64,000 nt of DNA from Oceanobacillus sp. FSL K6-2867 (GTDB lineage Bacteria; Bacillota; Bacilli; Bacillales; Amphibacillaceae): assembly GCF_037963145.1 (NCBI RefSeq), contig NZ_CP150144.1, forward strand, positions 2,666,001-2,730,000. Reading direction: 5' to 3'. Of the stretch, positions 26,272 through 37,879 are shown in pieces (the stretch's first letter is position 1; each line of letters begins with the position of its first letter). The notes beneath the pieces were generated by a model that was not told the DNA's origin, searched no databases, and saw only the letters and a list, made by a program, of their open reading frames with translations. A program made the translations under genes and the position numbers.

Positions 26272-29200
26272 ATGGAGAAGGCTGAAGTTTACGTGCCGAA
26301 GCACCCAATTCGATTTGTGACAGCCTCTAGTTTATTTGATGGACATGATGCATCCATTAATATTATGCGCCGGATTCTTCAAGCAAGTGGTGCTGAGGTC
26401 ATTCATTTAGGACATAACCGCTCTGTCGAAGAGGTTGTGCATGCTGCCATTCAAGAGGACGTTCAAGGAATTGCCTTATCCTCCTATCAAGGTGGCCATG
26501 TAGAGTATTTCAAATATGTAATTGACCTTCTAAAAGAACTGGATGCAGGACATATTAAAGTGTTTGGCGGCGGGGGAGGAACGATTATCCCGCGAGAAAT
26601 TAAAGAGCTTCATGAATATGGTGTCGCGTGGATCTTTTCACCTGAGGATGGACGGAAATACGGTCTGCAGGGAATGATTAATCGAATGCTTGAGCAATGT
26701 GATACATTGCCGCCTATTGACATTCAAAAAGATTTAAAACAGCTCATACTGGGAAGCCGAAATGCAATTGGCAAATTTATAACGTATGTGGAAAGTAATG
26801 ACACGAACCCTGATGAAAAGCAGAAGGTGCTTGAGGAATTAAGAGAAAAGGGAGATAGTACAATCCCTGTACTGGGAATTACTGGAACAGGCGGAGCAGG
26901 AAAAAGCTCCCTTACAGATGAATTGATACGGCGTTTTATGAATGAAGTCCCCGATAGAAAAATAGCGATTATTTCCATCGATCCCACGAAGAAAAAAACG
27001 GGCGGGGCATTGCTCGGTGATCGAATTCGCATGAATGCAATTTTTACAGACCGCGTTTATATGCGCTCATTGGCAACACGTGATTCCCGAACAGAGCTGT
27101 CAAAGGCAATTCAAGATGTTATTGATGTTGTTCGTGCATCTGGTTTTGATTTCATTATTGTAGAAACGAGCGGGATTGGTCAAGGTGATGCAGCAATTAC
27201 GGATATTACTGACCTGTCGATGTATGTGATGACAGCAGAATTCGGGGCACCGACACAGCTTGAAAAAATAGACATGATCGATTATGCAGATTTCATTGTG
27301 ATTAATAAATTTGAACAAAAAGGTTCGGAAGATGCACTCAATCAAGTGAGAAAACAATATGAACGGAGCAGGATGCTCTTCCATCAGGATAAAAAGGCAT
27401 TTCCAGTCTTTGGAACAATTGCAAGTCAGTTTAATGATGCGGGAACGAATGCTTTATTTGCTGCACTTATTGATACATTAAATGATAAATACCATTGGGA
27501 TGAAAAAATTGATTTTGACCGAAATGTCATTTCTGAAAAGCAAAATCGGATTATTTCCAATGATCGCAGATATTACCTGCTCGAAATTGCAACCTATATA
27601 CGCAATTACCACCAGCATACAAAAAAACAAAGTGACATTGCCAGGAAGCTGTATCAGCTTGAAGGAACGAAGGAAGTTATGGAAGATGCAACTGTTAAGG
27701 AAGCCATTGATCAAACGATTGATCAATATACAGTGCAGCTCGATCCTCAGCTGAAGAAAATGCTTGAGAATTGGGAAACACTAAAGGAAAGCTATCAGGG
27801 CGATACAATGACCTTTAAAGTTCGGGATAAAGAAATTAAAATGGACATCACAACCGAATCACTATCCGGTCTTAAAATACCTAAAGTTGCGTTTCCAAGA
27901 TATGAGGATTGGGGAGAGCGACTCATTTGGCTGCGAAAGGAAAATGTACCTGGTTCATTCCCTTTTACTGCTGGTGTGTTTCCATTTAAGCGAACAGGGG
28001 AAGATCCGACTCGTCAATTTGCTGGCGAAGGAACTCCAGAAAGAACGAATCGACGCTTTCATTATTTATCAAAAAATGATGAGGCAAAAAGGCTTTCCAC
28101 GGCCTTTGACTCGGTCACACTATATGGAGAAGATCCTGCGGAAAGGCCAGATATCTATGGGAAGGTGGGAGAAAGCGGTGTTAATATTTGTACATTAGAA
28201 GATATGAAAAAGCTGTACGCTGGCTTTGATTTAACGAACCCGCTTACATCCGTTTCCATGACGATAAATGGCCCAGCTCCAATTATTTTAGCGATGTATT
28301 TTAATACAGCGATCGATCAGCAGGTTGAAAAGTTTTCCGAGAATAATGGACGCAAGCCTACAGAGGAAGAATACAAGAAGCTCAAAGCAGATACAATCTC
28401 TGTCATTCGCGGAACTGTTCAAGCAGATATTTTAAAAGAAGATCAAGGGCAGAATACATGCATTTTCTCAACGGAGTTTGCATTACGCATGATGGGAGAT
28501 ATTCAGGAATATTTTATTGAAAACAATGTCCGCAATTATTACTCTGTTTCAATTTCCGGCTATCATATTGCAGAGGCTGGTGCAAATCCAATTACACAGC
28601 TAGCGTTTACGCTTGCTAATGGATTCACCTATATAGAATATTATTTGAGCAGGGGAATGGATGTTAATAAGTTTGCGCAAAATTTATCGTTCTTTTTTTC
28701 AAATGGTCTTGACCCGGAATATACAGTAATTGGCCGGGTAGCCCGCCGGATTTGGGCAATTACTATGCGCGACAAATATGGTGCCAATGAGCGCAGCCAA
28801 AAGCTGAAGTATCATGTACAAACATCTGGGCGTTCCCTTCATGCTCAAGAGATTGATTTCAATGATATACGCACAACCCTGCAAGCATTGCTTGCCATAC
28901 AGGACAATACGAATTCATTGCATACCAATGCATATGATGAAGCAATTACGACACCGACTGAGGAATCTGTTAGAAGGGCTATGGCAATTCAAATGATTAT
29001 CAATAAGGAATTCGGCCTTACCAAAAATGAAAACTCCTTGCAAGGTTCGTTTATTGTGGAGGAGCTAACCGATTTAGTAGAGGAAGCAGTATTGCAGGAA
29101 TTTGAAAAAATGAACGATCGCGGTGGGGTGCTTGGTGCCATGGAGCGTCAGTATCAGCGTGGTAAAATTCAGGAAGAATCGCTCTATTACGAAGGGAAGA

Positions 29201-29514
29201 AGCATTCTGGAGAACTGCCGATTATTGGAGTGAATATGTATATCAATCCGAACCCGCCATCTGATGAACAAATAGACTCCATGGAACTAGCACGTGCTTC
29301 CAAGGAGGAGAAAGAGCATCAAATTACCGAGTTGAGGAAATTTCAGGATGCTCATAAAGCAGGGGCAGAAAATGCATTAACCCGCCTAAAGGAAGTAGCA
29401 GCTTCTGGTGGAAACATATTTACAGAGCTTTTAGAAACGGTAAAAGTAGCAAGTCTGGGACAAATAACAACAGCTCTCTATGAGGTTGGCGGGCAGTATC
29501 GCAGGAATATGTAA
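26272..29514 (+). CDS. icmF: Fused isobutyryl-CoA mutase IcmF
   Basis: A 1080-residue fusion. Order: B12-binding domain ([17 protein letters not shown], the DxHxxG-like base-off motif), a MeaI/MeaB-type GTPase chaperone (P-loop [18 protein letters not shown] as the guanine-specificity NKxE/D-like segment), then the mutase TIM barrel. It interconverts isobutyryl-CoA and butyryl-CoA with adenosylcobalamin. Two substrate markers are readable: F in [14 protein letters not shown], where methylmalonyl-CoA mutase has Y, and Q in GQNTCIF, where it has R. Both are the isobutyryl-type residues. AAGGAGGT precedes ATG 26272 (GTG 26269 possible). Last gene of the island. Confidence 0.95.
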   Translation: MEKAEVYVPKHPIRFVTASSLFDGHDASINIMRRILQASGAEVIHLGHNRSVEEVVHAAIQEDVQGIALSSYQGGHVEYFKYVIDLLKELDAGHIKVFGGGGGTIIPREIKELHEYGVAWIFSPEDGRKYGLQGMINRMLEQCDTLPPIDIQKDLKQLILGSRNAIGKFITYVESNDTNPDEKQKVLEELREKGDSTIPVLGITGTGGAGKSSLTDELIRRFMNEVPDRKIAIISIDPTKKKTGGALLGDRIRMNAIFTDRVYMRSLATRDSRTELSKAIQDVIDVVRASGFDFIIVETSGIGQGDAAITDITDLSMYVMTAEFGAPTQLEKIDMIDYADFIVINKFEQKGSEDALNQVRKQYERSRMLFHQDKKAFPVFGTIASQFNDAGTNALFAALIDTLNDKYHWDEKIDFDRNVISEKQNRIISNDRRYYLLEIATYIRNYHQHTKKQSDIARKLYQLEGTKEVMEDATVKEAIDQTIDQYTVQLDPQLKKMLENWETLKESYQGDTMTFKVRDKEIKMDITTESLSGLKIPKVAFPRYEDWGERLIWLRKENVPGSFPFTAGVFPFKRTGEDPTRQFAGEGTPERTNRRFHYLSKNDEAKRLSTAFDSVTLYGEDPAERPDIYGKVGESGVNICTLEDMKKLYAGFDLTNPLTSVSMTINGPAPIILAMYFNTAIDQQVEKFSENNGRKPTEEEYKKLKADTISVIRGTVQADILKEDQGQNTCIFSTEFALRMMGDIQEYFIENNVRNYYSVSISGYHIAEAGANPITQLAFTLANGFTYIEYYLSRGMDVNKFAQNLSFFFSNGLDPEYTVIGRVARRIWAITMRDKYGANERSQKLKYHVQTSGRSLHAQEIDFNDIRTTLQALLAIQDNTNSLHTNAYDEAITTPTEESVRRAMAIQMIINKEFGLTKNENSLQGSFIVEELTDLVEEAVLQEFEKMNDRGGVLGAMERQYQRGKIQEESLYYEGKKHSGELPIIGVNMYINPNPPSDEQIDSMELARASKEEKEHQITELRKFQDAHKAGAENALTRLKEVAASGGNIFTELLETVKVASLGQITTALYEVGGQYRRNM

Positions 29515-29642
29515 AATAAAACTTGTGAATGCTTATGAATGATTAGCATCTTTATAGTAAAAGAAGGAGTAACCTGATATGTATTGCTTCACCCAATACT
29601 ATAATTAATAGAATACACTAAGGCAAAATCTTACTTCTAACC

Positions 29643-29765
29643 AGTCCGGCTGAGCGAAGGGCGATGACTCCTGCAGGAACAGCACGTGTCTGAAGACTCG
29701 CAGGAAGTGGTATTCTTCCGGAGAGGCTGAGGCCGTGCTCTAAGAAGCGATCCCGAACGGTGATT
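29643..29765. repeat. GC-rich intergenic palindromic element
   Basis: A 120-base stretch much richer in G+C than its surroundings, with nested inverted repeats: GGAAG/CTTCC (29703-29707 with 29715-29719) and AGCACG/CGTGCT (29680s with 29730s). It resembles a Bacillaceae intergenic repeat family remembered from related genomes (GACTCCTGC...GAGGCTGAGGCCGTGC). Only one copy occurs in this window, so repetition is not shown by the sequence itself. Confidence 0.5.
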
Positions 29766-29863
29766 ATTGCACAAACTAGAAGAAAACAGCTGAGAAGTTA
29801 GTTCACATTCAATATATATTCTGTTTTAACACCAAATCGTATAGAAACAACATGAAAAAGCAA

Positions 29864-29900
29864 AAAAAGTTGAGGGAATAATATATTTTCTCAACTTTTT
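29864..29900. terminator. Terminator between icmF and rpoE
   Basis: AAAAAGTTGAG (29864-29874) with CTCAACTTTTT (29890-29900), perfect 11-bp stem with its own A and T tracts; could act in both directions. It is 350 bases beyond icmF. Confidence 0.8.
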
Positions 29901-30049
29901 ATGCTTTCGTTCTAGCATATTCTATATAAATTTGTTTATAATGTAATGTATGTTTATTGTGAAAGAAAAATGGTATATTAGTACAATAAAATCATGATAA
30001 TAAATTAGGCTTTGGCCTTCAATATCTTTAGCAAAGGGAGTGCATTGCC

Positions 30050-30532
30050 GTGAGCTTAGACAAGTATAGCCACGAAGAACTACAGGAAATGTCAATGATC
30101 GAATTAGCAAGTAAAATTCTATTTGATGAAAAAAAAGCCCTTAATTTCAGAGATATTTTTGATAAAATTGCTGAAATTAAAGGTTTCTCCGATAGCGAAA
30201 AGGAGAATAATATAGCTCAATTCTATACAGACATGAACGTTGATGGCCGCTTCTTAACACTTGGTTCCAGTATGTGGGGATTGAAAAGATGGTATCCCGT
30301 AGAACAGGCGCAAGAAGAGTTGACAGAAATACCGAAAAAGAAACGTGTGAAGAAAAAGACTGAAGAGGAAGTAGAAGAAGTTGACGATGAGCTTGATATC
30401 ACAGATGAGGATATTGATGAAATCGTTGAGGATTTCACTGATGACGATGACTTTGATGAAGATTTTGACGAGGAAGAACTTGATGACGAGGAACTTGTTA
30501 TTGAGGAAGACGATATAGACGAAGAAAAATAG
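30050..30532 (+). CDS. rpoE: RNA polymerase delta subunit RpoE
   Basis: A 160-residue delta subunit: a folded HARE-HTH-like N-terminal domain (MSMIELASKILFDEKKALNF; VDGRFLTLGSSMWGLKRWYP) and, from residue about 105, a long almost uninterrupted Asp/Glu tail preceded by a lysine patch (KKKRVKKK). Delta binds core polymerase and speeds recycling and open-complex dissociation in Gram-positives. GTG 30050 follows GGGAG. It directly precedes pyrG, as in B. subtilis. Confidence 0.96.
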   Translation: MSLDKYSHEELQEMSMIELASKILFDEKKALNFRDIFDKIAEIKGFSDSEKENNIAQFYTDMNVDGRFLTLGSSMWGLKRWYPVEQAQEELTEIPKKKRVKKKTEEEVEEVDDELDITDEDIDEIVEDFTDDDDFDEDFDEEELDDEELVIEEDDIDEEK

Positions 30533-30545
30533 TTGAAAAGGTTCC

Positions 30546-30649
30546 TTGACTTTTATTAGGTCTATGAGTACAATCTTAATTGGGCTCTTTGAATCTAATA
30601 ATCAAGGCGTTTCCCTAGATACACTTGGGGAAACGCCTTTCTTATTTTT
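30546..30649 (+). promoter_or_regulatory. pyrG promoter, GGGC start site and attenuator hairpin
   Basis: TTGACT (30546-30551), 17-base spacer, TACAAT (30569-30574), and seven bases later GGGCTCTTT (from 30582). An attenuator follows: AAGGCGTTTCCC (30604-30615) with GGGAAACGCCTT (30628-30639) and a T-rich tract. In B. subtilis low CTP makes polymerase stutter on GGG, adding extra G residues that pair with the pyrimidine-rich 5' arm and prevent termination. Here the 5' arm contains TTTCCCT, so the same mechanism fits every element. The hairpin would also terminate rpoE readthrough. Confidence 0.8.
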
Positions 30650-30786
30650 GCAGATAAGAAGTATGCCAAGGTCTTTATCTGCTTATGTTATAAAGGCATT
30701 TGCTGAGTAAGTATGTTGAATGCCAAGTTTTTTAACATTATTTTTAGGAATACTAATTACAGAACAAGTAAAGGAAAGAAGGATGA

Positions 30787-32403
<1,617 letters not shown>

Positions 32404-32413
32404 ACTAAATTTC

Positions 32414-32440
32414 ACCCCAAAAGTTTACTTTTGGGGTTTA
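32414..32440 (+). terminator. Terminator after pyrG
   Basis: ACCCCAAAAG (32414-32423) with CTTTTGGGGT (32428-32437), four-base loop; short T run only. Confidence 0.7.
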
Positions 32441-33094
32441 TTCACGTTAAAAACTTTTTTATAGAACAGTTTTGATTGTTTTTTTGTAAAAAAAGAGGAT
32501 TTAACCATCTTTTGTTGAATTGAGATTATGAGTACTTTTTATAGAGTAATAAATTGGAAATGTAAAGCTATCATTCGATATTCTTACGGAAAAAATGGAC
32601 AACAGCACAGAATTAAATTAATCGTATGTTAAAGCGACAGCAAGACAGATCATTTGGAAACTACTCTGGATAAAAGGGGGAGTGGCTAAGCCCTTTATTA
32701 TCCTTCATAGGATATCTGGAAAATGCGCATTCATGCGCATTTCCAATTTCGTAACCATTTTTAAAAACCCTATCTTCCGCCCCACTGGCATACGTGCTGT
32801 TTTGATTCAATTTTTGAATGATCGTAAAAATTTCTGTGTTTGCTTTAAAATTCCAATTGTATTCGTACTTACTTCCATTATTTTTAACCCTCATTTAACA
32901 CATTTAACAATTCTTGAACATTTGAAGCATAAAGAAGTAAAACAATGTATGGTTTATATTAGTTTATCTGTACATTGTAAAAAATTGCACTTAATTAGTA
33001 GGCAGCAGAACAACTGAATAATTTAGAAAGGGAAAGCATTATCGTATAGAAACCATACTTATAGAGATATTTGTTACTAGGGGGATTAGAGGAG
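32441..33094. other. Long AT-rich spacer between pyrG and spo0F with a strong inverted repeat
   Basis: About 650 bases where B. subtilis has ywjG; no ywjG-like protein is readable here. It holds a near-perfect palindrome, TGGAAAATGCGCAT (32717-32730) with ATGCGCATTTCCA (32733-32745), one bulged base. A minus-strand frame (32661-32894, 77 codons) with some protein-like composition crosses the palindrome but lacks a ribosome site. No promoter for spo0F (SigH or Spo0A box) was recognised with confidence. Confidence 0.4.
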
Positions 33095-33460
33095 ATGCCA
33101 AAGGAGATATTAGTAGTTGATGATCAGCCAGGTATCCGTTTGCTCTTAACTGATATTTTAACGAGTGAAGGTCATCAGGTGACTTTAGCTTCTACAGGGA
33201 AGGAAGCTCTGGATAAAATCCATCAAGCTTCATTTGACTTAATCATCCTGGATTACAAGTTACCAATTATTGACGGAAAAGAAGTATTAAACCAATTAGA
33301 AAATGAAAAAGTAAAAACACCCGTAATTGTTATGAGTGGTATGGCTGAGAGTATTAGTGGGGAAATGGAAACAAGGAGAATAGTGAGGTGTACGATTGCA
33401 AAACCTTTTAATGTAATGGACTTATGTACCAATGTAAGAAATATATTTATTACGCATTAA
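33095..33460 (+). CDS. spo0F: Sporulation phosphorelay response regulator Spo0F
   Basis: A 121-residue stand-alone receiver domain. Acidic pair D9-D10 (EILVVDDQPGIRLLL), phosphoacceptor D53 in LIILDYKLPIIDG, and K103 in IAKPFNVMDL are present. Spo0F carries phosphate from sporulation kinases to Spo0B; its place before fbaA is the B. subtilis context. The region between D53 and K103 is divergent: MSGMAESISGEMETRRIVRC stands where B. subtilis has MTAYGELDMIQ..., with S81 in place of the usual T82. ATG 33095 with AGGGGGA nine bases upstream; no output domain. Confidence 0.88.
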   Translation: MPKEILVVDDQPGIRLLLTDILTSEGHQVTLASTGKEALDKIHQASFDLIILDYKLPIIDGKEVLNQLENEKVKTPVIVMSGMAESISGEMETRRIVRCTIAKPFNVMDLCTNVRNIFITH

Positions 33461-33589
33461 CGGGCTGTAAGAGCCCCGCTTAATGAAAGGGAAGTGCATG
33501 AAGGGGATAGGGTTTTCCAGCATATCCATACGGGATAAGCGGCCCATTAATTCTTAATTCTGTTTCGCGGGTTTCCCTTGCGGTGCTAA

Positions 33590-33632
33590 CATTCAATGGG
33601 GACGGTGGGCCCCTTTGAATGAGTTTTTATTT
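33590..33632 (+). terminator. Terminator between spo0F and fbaA
   Basis: CATTCAATGGGG (33590-33601) with CCCCTTTGAATG (33610-33621), then AGTTTTTATTTT. A smaller hairpin (GGGCT/AGCCC, inside 33455-33484) overlaps the spo0F stop. The rest of this 313-base gap is fbaA upstream DNA with no further recognised signal. Confidence 0.75.
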
Positions 33633-33772
33633 TGTATAAACGGATTAATTCGCAATTTTGCATTTGCTTTCAAGTATTACTTGTTGCGCGAGAAGACGGT
33701 AGTTGGTATTCTTATAGTGTATGAAAGTAAATAACGCTGTTATAGGTAATATAATTTAAGGAGGATATTTTA

Positions 33773-34627
33773 ATGCCATTAGTATCTATGAAGGAAATGC
33801 TTGAAAAGGGTAAAGAAAATGGTTATGCAGTAGGTCAATTTAATATTAATAACTTGGAATACATCCAAGCAATTTTGCAGGCAGCAGAAGAAGAAAAGTC
33901 ACCAGTAATACTTGGTGTTTCTGAAGGCGCTGGAAAATACATGGGTGGATTTAATGTTGTAGTTGCAATGGTTAAATCTTTAATGGAATCCTATGGTACG
34001 ACTGTTCCTGTTGCAATCCATTTAGACCACGGCTCAAGTTTCCAAAAATGTGCTGAAGCAATTCATGCTGGATTTACTTCTGTCATGATTGATGCTTCTC
34101 ATTCACCAATTGAAGAAAATATCGCCACTACAAAGCAAGTTGTTGAGCTTGCTCACATTCACGGTGTATCTGTTGAAGCTGAGGTTGGTACAGTTGGTGG
34201 AGAAGAAGACGGTGTTATCGGCGGGATTCAGTATGCAGATAAAGAAGAGTGTAAACGTCTTGTAGCTGAAGCTGGAGTAGATTGCTTAGCACCAGCATTA
34301 GGTTCTGTTCATGGCCCATATCAAGGAGAACCAAACTTAGGCTTCACTGAAATGGAAGAAATCCTTCACCTTGTTCAAGTCCCATTAGTACTGCATGGCG
34401 GAACAGGAATTCCATTGAAGGATGTTCAAAAGGCTATCTCACTTGGTACAGCGAAAATTAATGTAAACACAGAAAACCAAATGGCTCAAGCAGAAGCTGT
34501 TCGTAGTGTGTTAAAGGCTAAACCTGAATTATATGACCCACGTAAATATCTTGGACCTGGTACAGAAGCAATTAAAGAGACGGTTAAAGGTAAAATGCGT
34601 GATTTTGGTTCATCACAACAAGCGTAA
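33773..34627 (+). CDS. fbaA: Class II fructose-bisphosphate aldolase
   Basis: A 284-residue zinc aldolase of glycolysis and gluconeogenesis. Seen: [20 protein letters not shown] (first zinc histidine and the catalytic aspartate), [24 protein letters not shown] (second histidine), and [11 protein letters not shown] (third) followed by [10 protein letters not shown]. Length equals the B. subtilis enzyme. TAAGGAGGA precedes ATG 33773. Next gene in the same direction is the transaldolase-like gene 258 bases later. Confidence 0.96.
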   Translation: MPLVSMKEMLEKGKENGYAVGQFNINNLEYIQAILQAAEEEKSPVILGVSEGAGKYMGGFNVVVAMVKSLMESYGTTVPVAIHLDHGSSFQKCAEAIHAGFTSVMIDASHSPIEENIATTKQVVELAHIHGVSVEAEVGTVGGEEDGVIGGIQYADKEECKRLVAEAGVDCLAPALGSVHGPYQGEPNLGFTEMEEILHLVQVPLVLHGGTGIPLKDVQKAISLGTAKINVNTENQMAQAEAVRSVLKAKPELYDPRKYLGPGTEAIKETVKGKMRDFGSSQQA

Positions 34628-34885
34628 AGAATAGAAGCATCTCAGAGTGTGTTTAAATAGGATAATGGAAAAACTGAGAGTCAATACATGAGAATGGGCT
34701 TGCAGAGACTGTGCTGTCTTCTGTGTTCGACACAGGACGTGTTGAAAGTCAGCTGAAAATCTTTTATTCTTGATGTTTACTTTCACAGGCCTTTTTGAAT
34801 ATCCTCTAATGATGAAAAATTGGACAGGCTGTTCCTTCGGGTTCAGCCTACCAGTCTATAGAAAATAATGGGGAGAGTAGAATAG
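34628..34885 (+). other. fbaA-ywjH spacer with two small stems
   Basis: CTGTGT-TCG-ACACAG (34721-34735) and AGGCTG/CAGCCT (34826-34831 with 34844-34849, extended by TGG/CCA). Neither has a T run. They may end or stabilise the fbaA transcript. Confidence 0.35.
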
Positions 34886-35524
34886 ATGAAGTTTTTTATC
34901 GATACAGCGAACATTGAAGAAATTCGTAATGCGAATGAACTTGGTATTCTAGCTGGTGTTACAACCAACCCAAGCCTTGTTGCAAAAGAAGGCGTTTCCT
35001 TTCATGAACGCATGCGCGAGATTACTACAATAGTTTCTGGACCTGTAAGCGCAGAGGTTATATCGGAAAATGCTGAAGATATGGTTGAGGAAGGGAAAGA
35101 GCTAGCTGCAATTGCCCCCAATATTACGGTAAAAGTCCCAATGACCTTAGAGGGACTGAAAGCGGTTAAAGCGTTTGGTGACTTGAACATAAAAACCAAT
35201 GTTACGCTGATTTTTAATGCAAATCAAGCATTGCTTGCCGCTCGTGCTGGTGCCACATACGTTTCTCCATTTATTGGCCGTTTAGATGATATCGGTCATG
35301 ATGGAAAAGCCTTAATTGCAAGCATTGCTGAAATCTTCGAACGCCACAATATTAATACTGAAATTATCGCTGCATCTATCCGCCATCCTCTACAAGTAAC
35401 AGATGCTGCAATACATGGAGCACATATTGCAACAATCCCGTATAATGTATTGACCAGTCTTATAAAGCATCCGTTAACAGACCAAGGAATTGAAAAGTTC
35501 TTAGCTGATTGGAATAAGAACTAA
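34886..35524 (+). CDS. ywjH: Transaldolase / fructose-6-phosphate aldolase-like protein
   Basis: A 212-residue short transaldolase-family enzyme (YwjH/TalC). The Schiff-base lysine is in [16 protein letters not shown]; also seen: [33 protein letters not shown] and [19 protein letters not shown]. subtilis YwjH has been reported to be a transaldolase, whereas E. coli homologues act as fructose-6-phosphate aldolases; sequence alone does not settle which. GGGGAGAG precedes ATG 34886. A repeat element begins one base after the stop codon. Confidence 0.9.
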   Translation: MKFFIDTANIEEIRNANELGILAGVTTNPSLVAKEGVSFHERMREITTIVSGPVSAEVISENAEDMVEEGKELAAIAPNITVKVPMTLEGLKAVKAFGDLNIKTNVTLIFNANQALLAARAGATYVSPFIGRLDDIGHDGKALIASIAEIFERHNINTEIIAASIRHPLQVTDAAIHGAHIATIPYNVLTSLIKHPLTDQGIEKFLADWNKN

Positions 35525-35525
35525 A

Positions 35526-35595
35526 GTGGAAGCGCCCGGTTAGCGACGTACGGAGGTGAGGGAAGTCTCGCGAGTCGCTGGGCGCTGGGGCTGGA
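35526..35595 (+). repeat. 70-bp intergenic repeat, copy A
   Basis: Begins GTGGAAGCGCCCGGTTAGCG directly after ywjH and ends with GGGGCTGGA. It aligns end to end with copy B at 54308-54376 with a single one-base gap. The ends are complementary in this copy (AGCGCCC with GGGCGCT), so it can fold as a hairpin. A single DnaA box, TTATCCACA, lies just beyond (35618-35626). Confidence 0.8.
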
Positions 35596-35881
35596 CGTGG
35601 CTACTCCAGTGTCTAAGTTATCCACAGCATTCAAAAATTATAATTCCAAAGCAAACAAAAATAACTGCATGAAATTGGAAAAAATGAAAAAGATAATAAT
35701 GATACGTGTTCAGGAAGAACCATAAAACTCACTGGGCTCGGGATTAGGAATGCGGTTTATCTATTTCTACGTAAGCGGAAATACATAGAACAGGAATCCC
35801 TGATTTTATGTAACAATAATTAATCGAAATGAAGTGTGTTCAAATATTTTTTGGACAACCTCTCAGGAACGAGGTATTCAA

Positions 35882-37168
35882 ATGCAAAAATTGTTAATTG
35901 AAGGTGGCCATGAACTAAATGGCAAAGTTCGAATAAGCGGGGCAAAAAACAGTGCGGTTGCATTACTGCCTGCTTCCATTTTAGCGGATTCTACTGTAAC
36001 ACTTGAAGGGCTTCCTGAAATCTCGGATGTCTATACACTTGGAGATCTTTTGGAGGAAATTGGTGGCAGTGTTTCTTGGGATGGGCAGGATGTAACGATT
36101 CAACCTGAAAAGATGATTGCGATGCCCTTGCCAAATGGCAAAGTGAAGAAACTTCGTGCTTCTTATTATTTCATGGGAGCGATGCTTGGGAAATTCAATA
36201 AAGCTGTGATTGGGCTGCCGGGCGGCTGCTACCTAGGTCCACGTCCTATCGATCAACATATTAAAGGCTTTGAAGCGCTTGGTGCCGAGGTTACCAATGA
36301 ACAAGGCGCAATTTACCTGCGCGCTAAAGAGTTGAGAGGTGCCAGAATCTATTTGGACGTGGTAAGTGTCGGCGCAACGATTAATATTATGCTGGCTGCT
36401 GTCAAAGCAAAAGGAAAAACAATTATTGAAAATGCAGCAAAAGAACCGGAAATCATTGATGTCGCTACCCTGCTAACGAACATGGGAGCGAAAATCAAAG
36501 GTGTAGGAACCGATGTCATTCGAATTGAAGGAGTGCCATCACTTCATGGCTGCAAACATACAATTATTCCAGATAGAATTGAGGCTGGAACGTATGCAAT
36601 TGCAGCTGCAGCACAAGGAAAAGAAGTGGTGATTGATAATGTTATTTCCCAGCATCTGGAGTCACTTATCGCCAAATTGCGCGAGATGGGTGTAACGGTT
36701 GAAGAAAGTGATGAACAGCTGTATATCGCAAATCGAAAGCCATTGAAAAGCGTTGATATCAAAACACTTGTTTATCCTGGCTTTCCAACAGATCTGCAGC
36801 AGCCATTTACATCGCTATTAACACAAGTAACCGGTACAGGCGTTATAACAGATACCATTTATTCTGCCCGTTTAAAGCATATTGACGAATTAAGAAGGAT
36901 GAATGCTCTTATTAAAGTAGAAGGTGGATCTATAATTGCCTCTGGACCTACAGAGCTGCAGGGAGCAAAGGTAAAGGCATCTGATTTGCGTGCTGGTGCT
37001 GCCTTGATCATCGCTGGTTTGGCTGCAAATGGAATAACAGAAATTACTGGTGTCGACCATATTGATAGGGGCTACGAAAAAATAACAGAGAAATTAACAA
37101 GCCTTGGAGCCAATATTTGGAGAAAAGATATGACGCAAAAAGAAATTGCGTATTTTCAGAACTCCTAG
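35882..37168 (+). CDS. murAB: UDP-N-acetylglucosamine 1-carboxyvinyltransferase (MurA2/MurZ type)
   Basis: A 428-residue MurA. It transfers enolpyruvate to UDP-GlcNAc, the first committed peptidoglycan step. Seen: [12 protein letters not shown] (the K-N pair), the catalytic cysteine in [19 protein letters not shown], and the C-terminal [15 protein letters not shown]. The cysteine, not aspartate, is present, so fosfomycin sensitivity is expected. Its place after ywjH matches B. subtilis murAB, the second paralogue. ATG 35882 follows GAGGT; a 16-residue longer frame has no ribosome site. Confidence 0.94.
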   Translation: MQKLLIEGGHELNGKVRISGAKNSAVALLPASILADSTVTLEGLPEISDVYTLGDLLEEIGGSVSWDGQDVTIQPEKMIAMPLPNGKVKKLRASYYFMGAMLGKFNKAVIGLPGGCYLGPRPIDQHIKGFEALGAEVTNEQGAIYLRAKELRGARIYLDVVSVGATINIMLAAVKAKGKTIIENAAKEPEIIDVATLLTNMGAKIKGVGTDVIRIEGVPSLHGCKHTIIPDRIEAGTYAIAAAAQGKEVVIDNVISQHLESLIAKLREMGVTVEESDEQLYIANRKPLKSVDIKTLVYPGFPTDLQQPFTSLLTQVTGTGVITDTIYSARLKHIDELRRMNALIKVEGGSIIASGPTELQGAKVKASDLRAGAALIIAGLAANGITEITGVDHIDRGYEKITEKLTSLGANIWRKDMTQKEIAYFQNS

Positions 37169-37879
37169 TTAATACAATATCCGGGGGATTGTGTGTCAAT
37201 GCTTGTGTCAGGCGGGGATCCATAAGGTATATTAGCACAGCAAACCTTAAATATTTAGGTGGCGAGCTGTAATAAGTTATAGATACAAATCGCTGGTTAT
37301 GCGAGCGGAAACGGTAATGTATGTTTATCGATTGCGAACATAACCAGCAAAAAACAATTTGCTAATTAAGTCCTGAATTAATTTTCATTATTAATTATTA
37401 CGACTTATATTCACCTTAAATTTACAAGGAAGCCAATTTTCACTAGAAGCTAGATGATAAAGGAAGCCAGCTGTGGCTTCCTTTTCTAACACTTTATAAA
37501 GCTATGAAAAGAGAAAGTTTGATACGAGTAATCCAGTTGTGTCTGATTATATCTAATTTCTTAAAAATGATATTGAATATTAGTGATTAAAAGAGTAATA
37601 TAATATATGTTTAATACAGGCATAACTTGGCTAATCTATTTGTACATTAACTTATACCAGATAAGATTACCAACGGAGAAACTTAATACTTCTACTAAAG
37701 CTTCTGTTAAACTCTGCATTTCTTCAAGGACGATCCTACCATAAGAAGTGGAACCATTGAAAATATCGAATTTATATTAGTTGATAGATGTTGTGAAAAG
37801 TTATTTCCCAATATCCACATGAACACAGTAAAATAAATCTCTCTATGAGAAGATGTATAGGAATAGGCGTGGTGATTGA
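37169..37879. other. Spacer between murAB and rho, with inverted repeat and terminator
   Basis: 710 bases where B. subtilis carries ywjI (glpX); no coding frame with a ribosome site was found. It contains a 10-bp inverted repeat, GCTGGTTATG (37292-37301) with CATAACCAGC (37339-37348), a 37-base loop and no T run, and a good terminator, AGGAAGCCA (37461-37469) with TGGCTTCCT (37474-37482) followed by TTTTCT. The remainder is AT-rich rho leader. Confidence 0.6.

Noticed and set aside
32661..32894. Minus-strand 77-codon ORF
   Set aside because: Somewhat protein-like, but no ribosome site and it spans a strong palindrome; mentioned only as a lead.
32682..33017. Plus-strand 111-codon ORF in the pyrG-spo0F spacer
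   Set aside because: Composition is unlike protein from neighbouring genes and there is no ribosome site or family feature.
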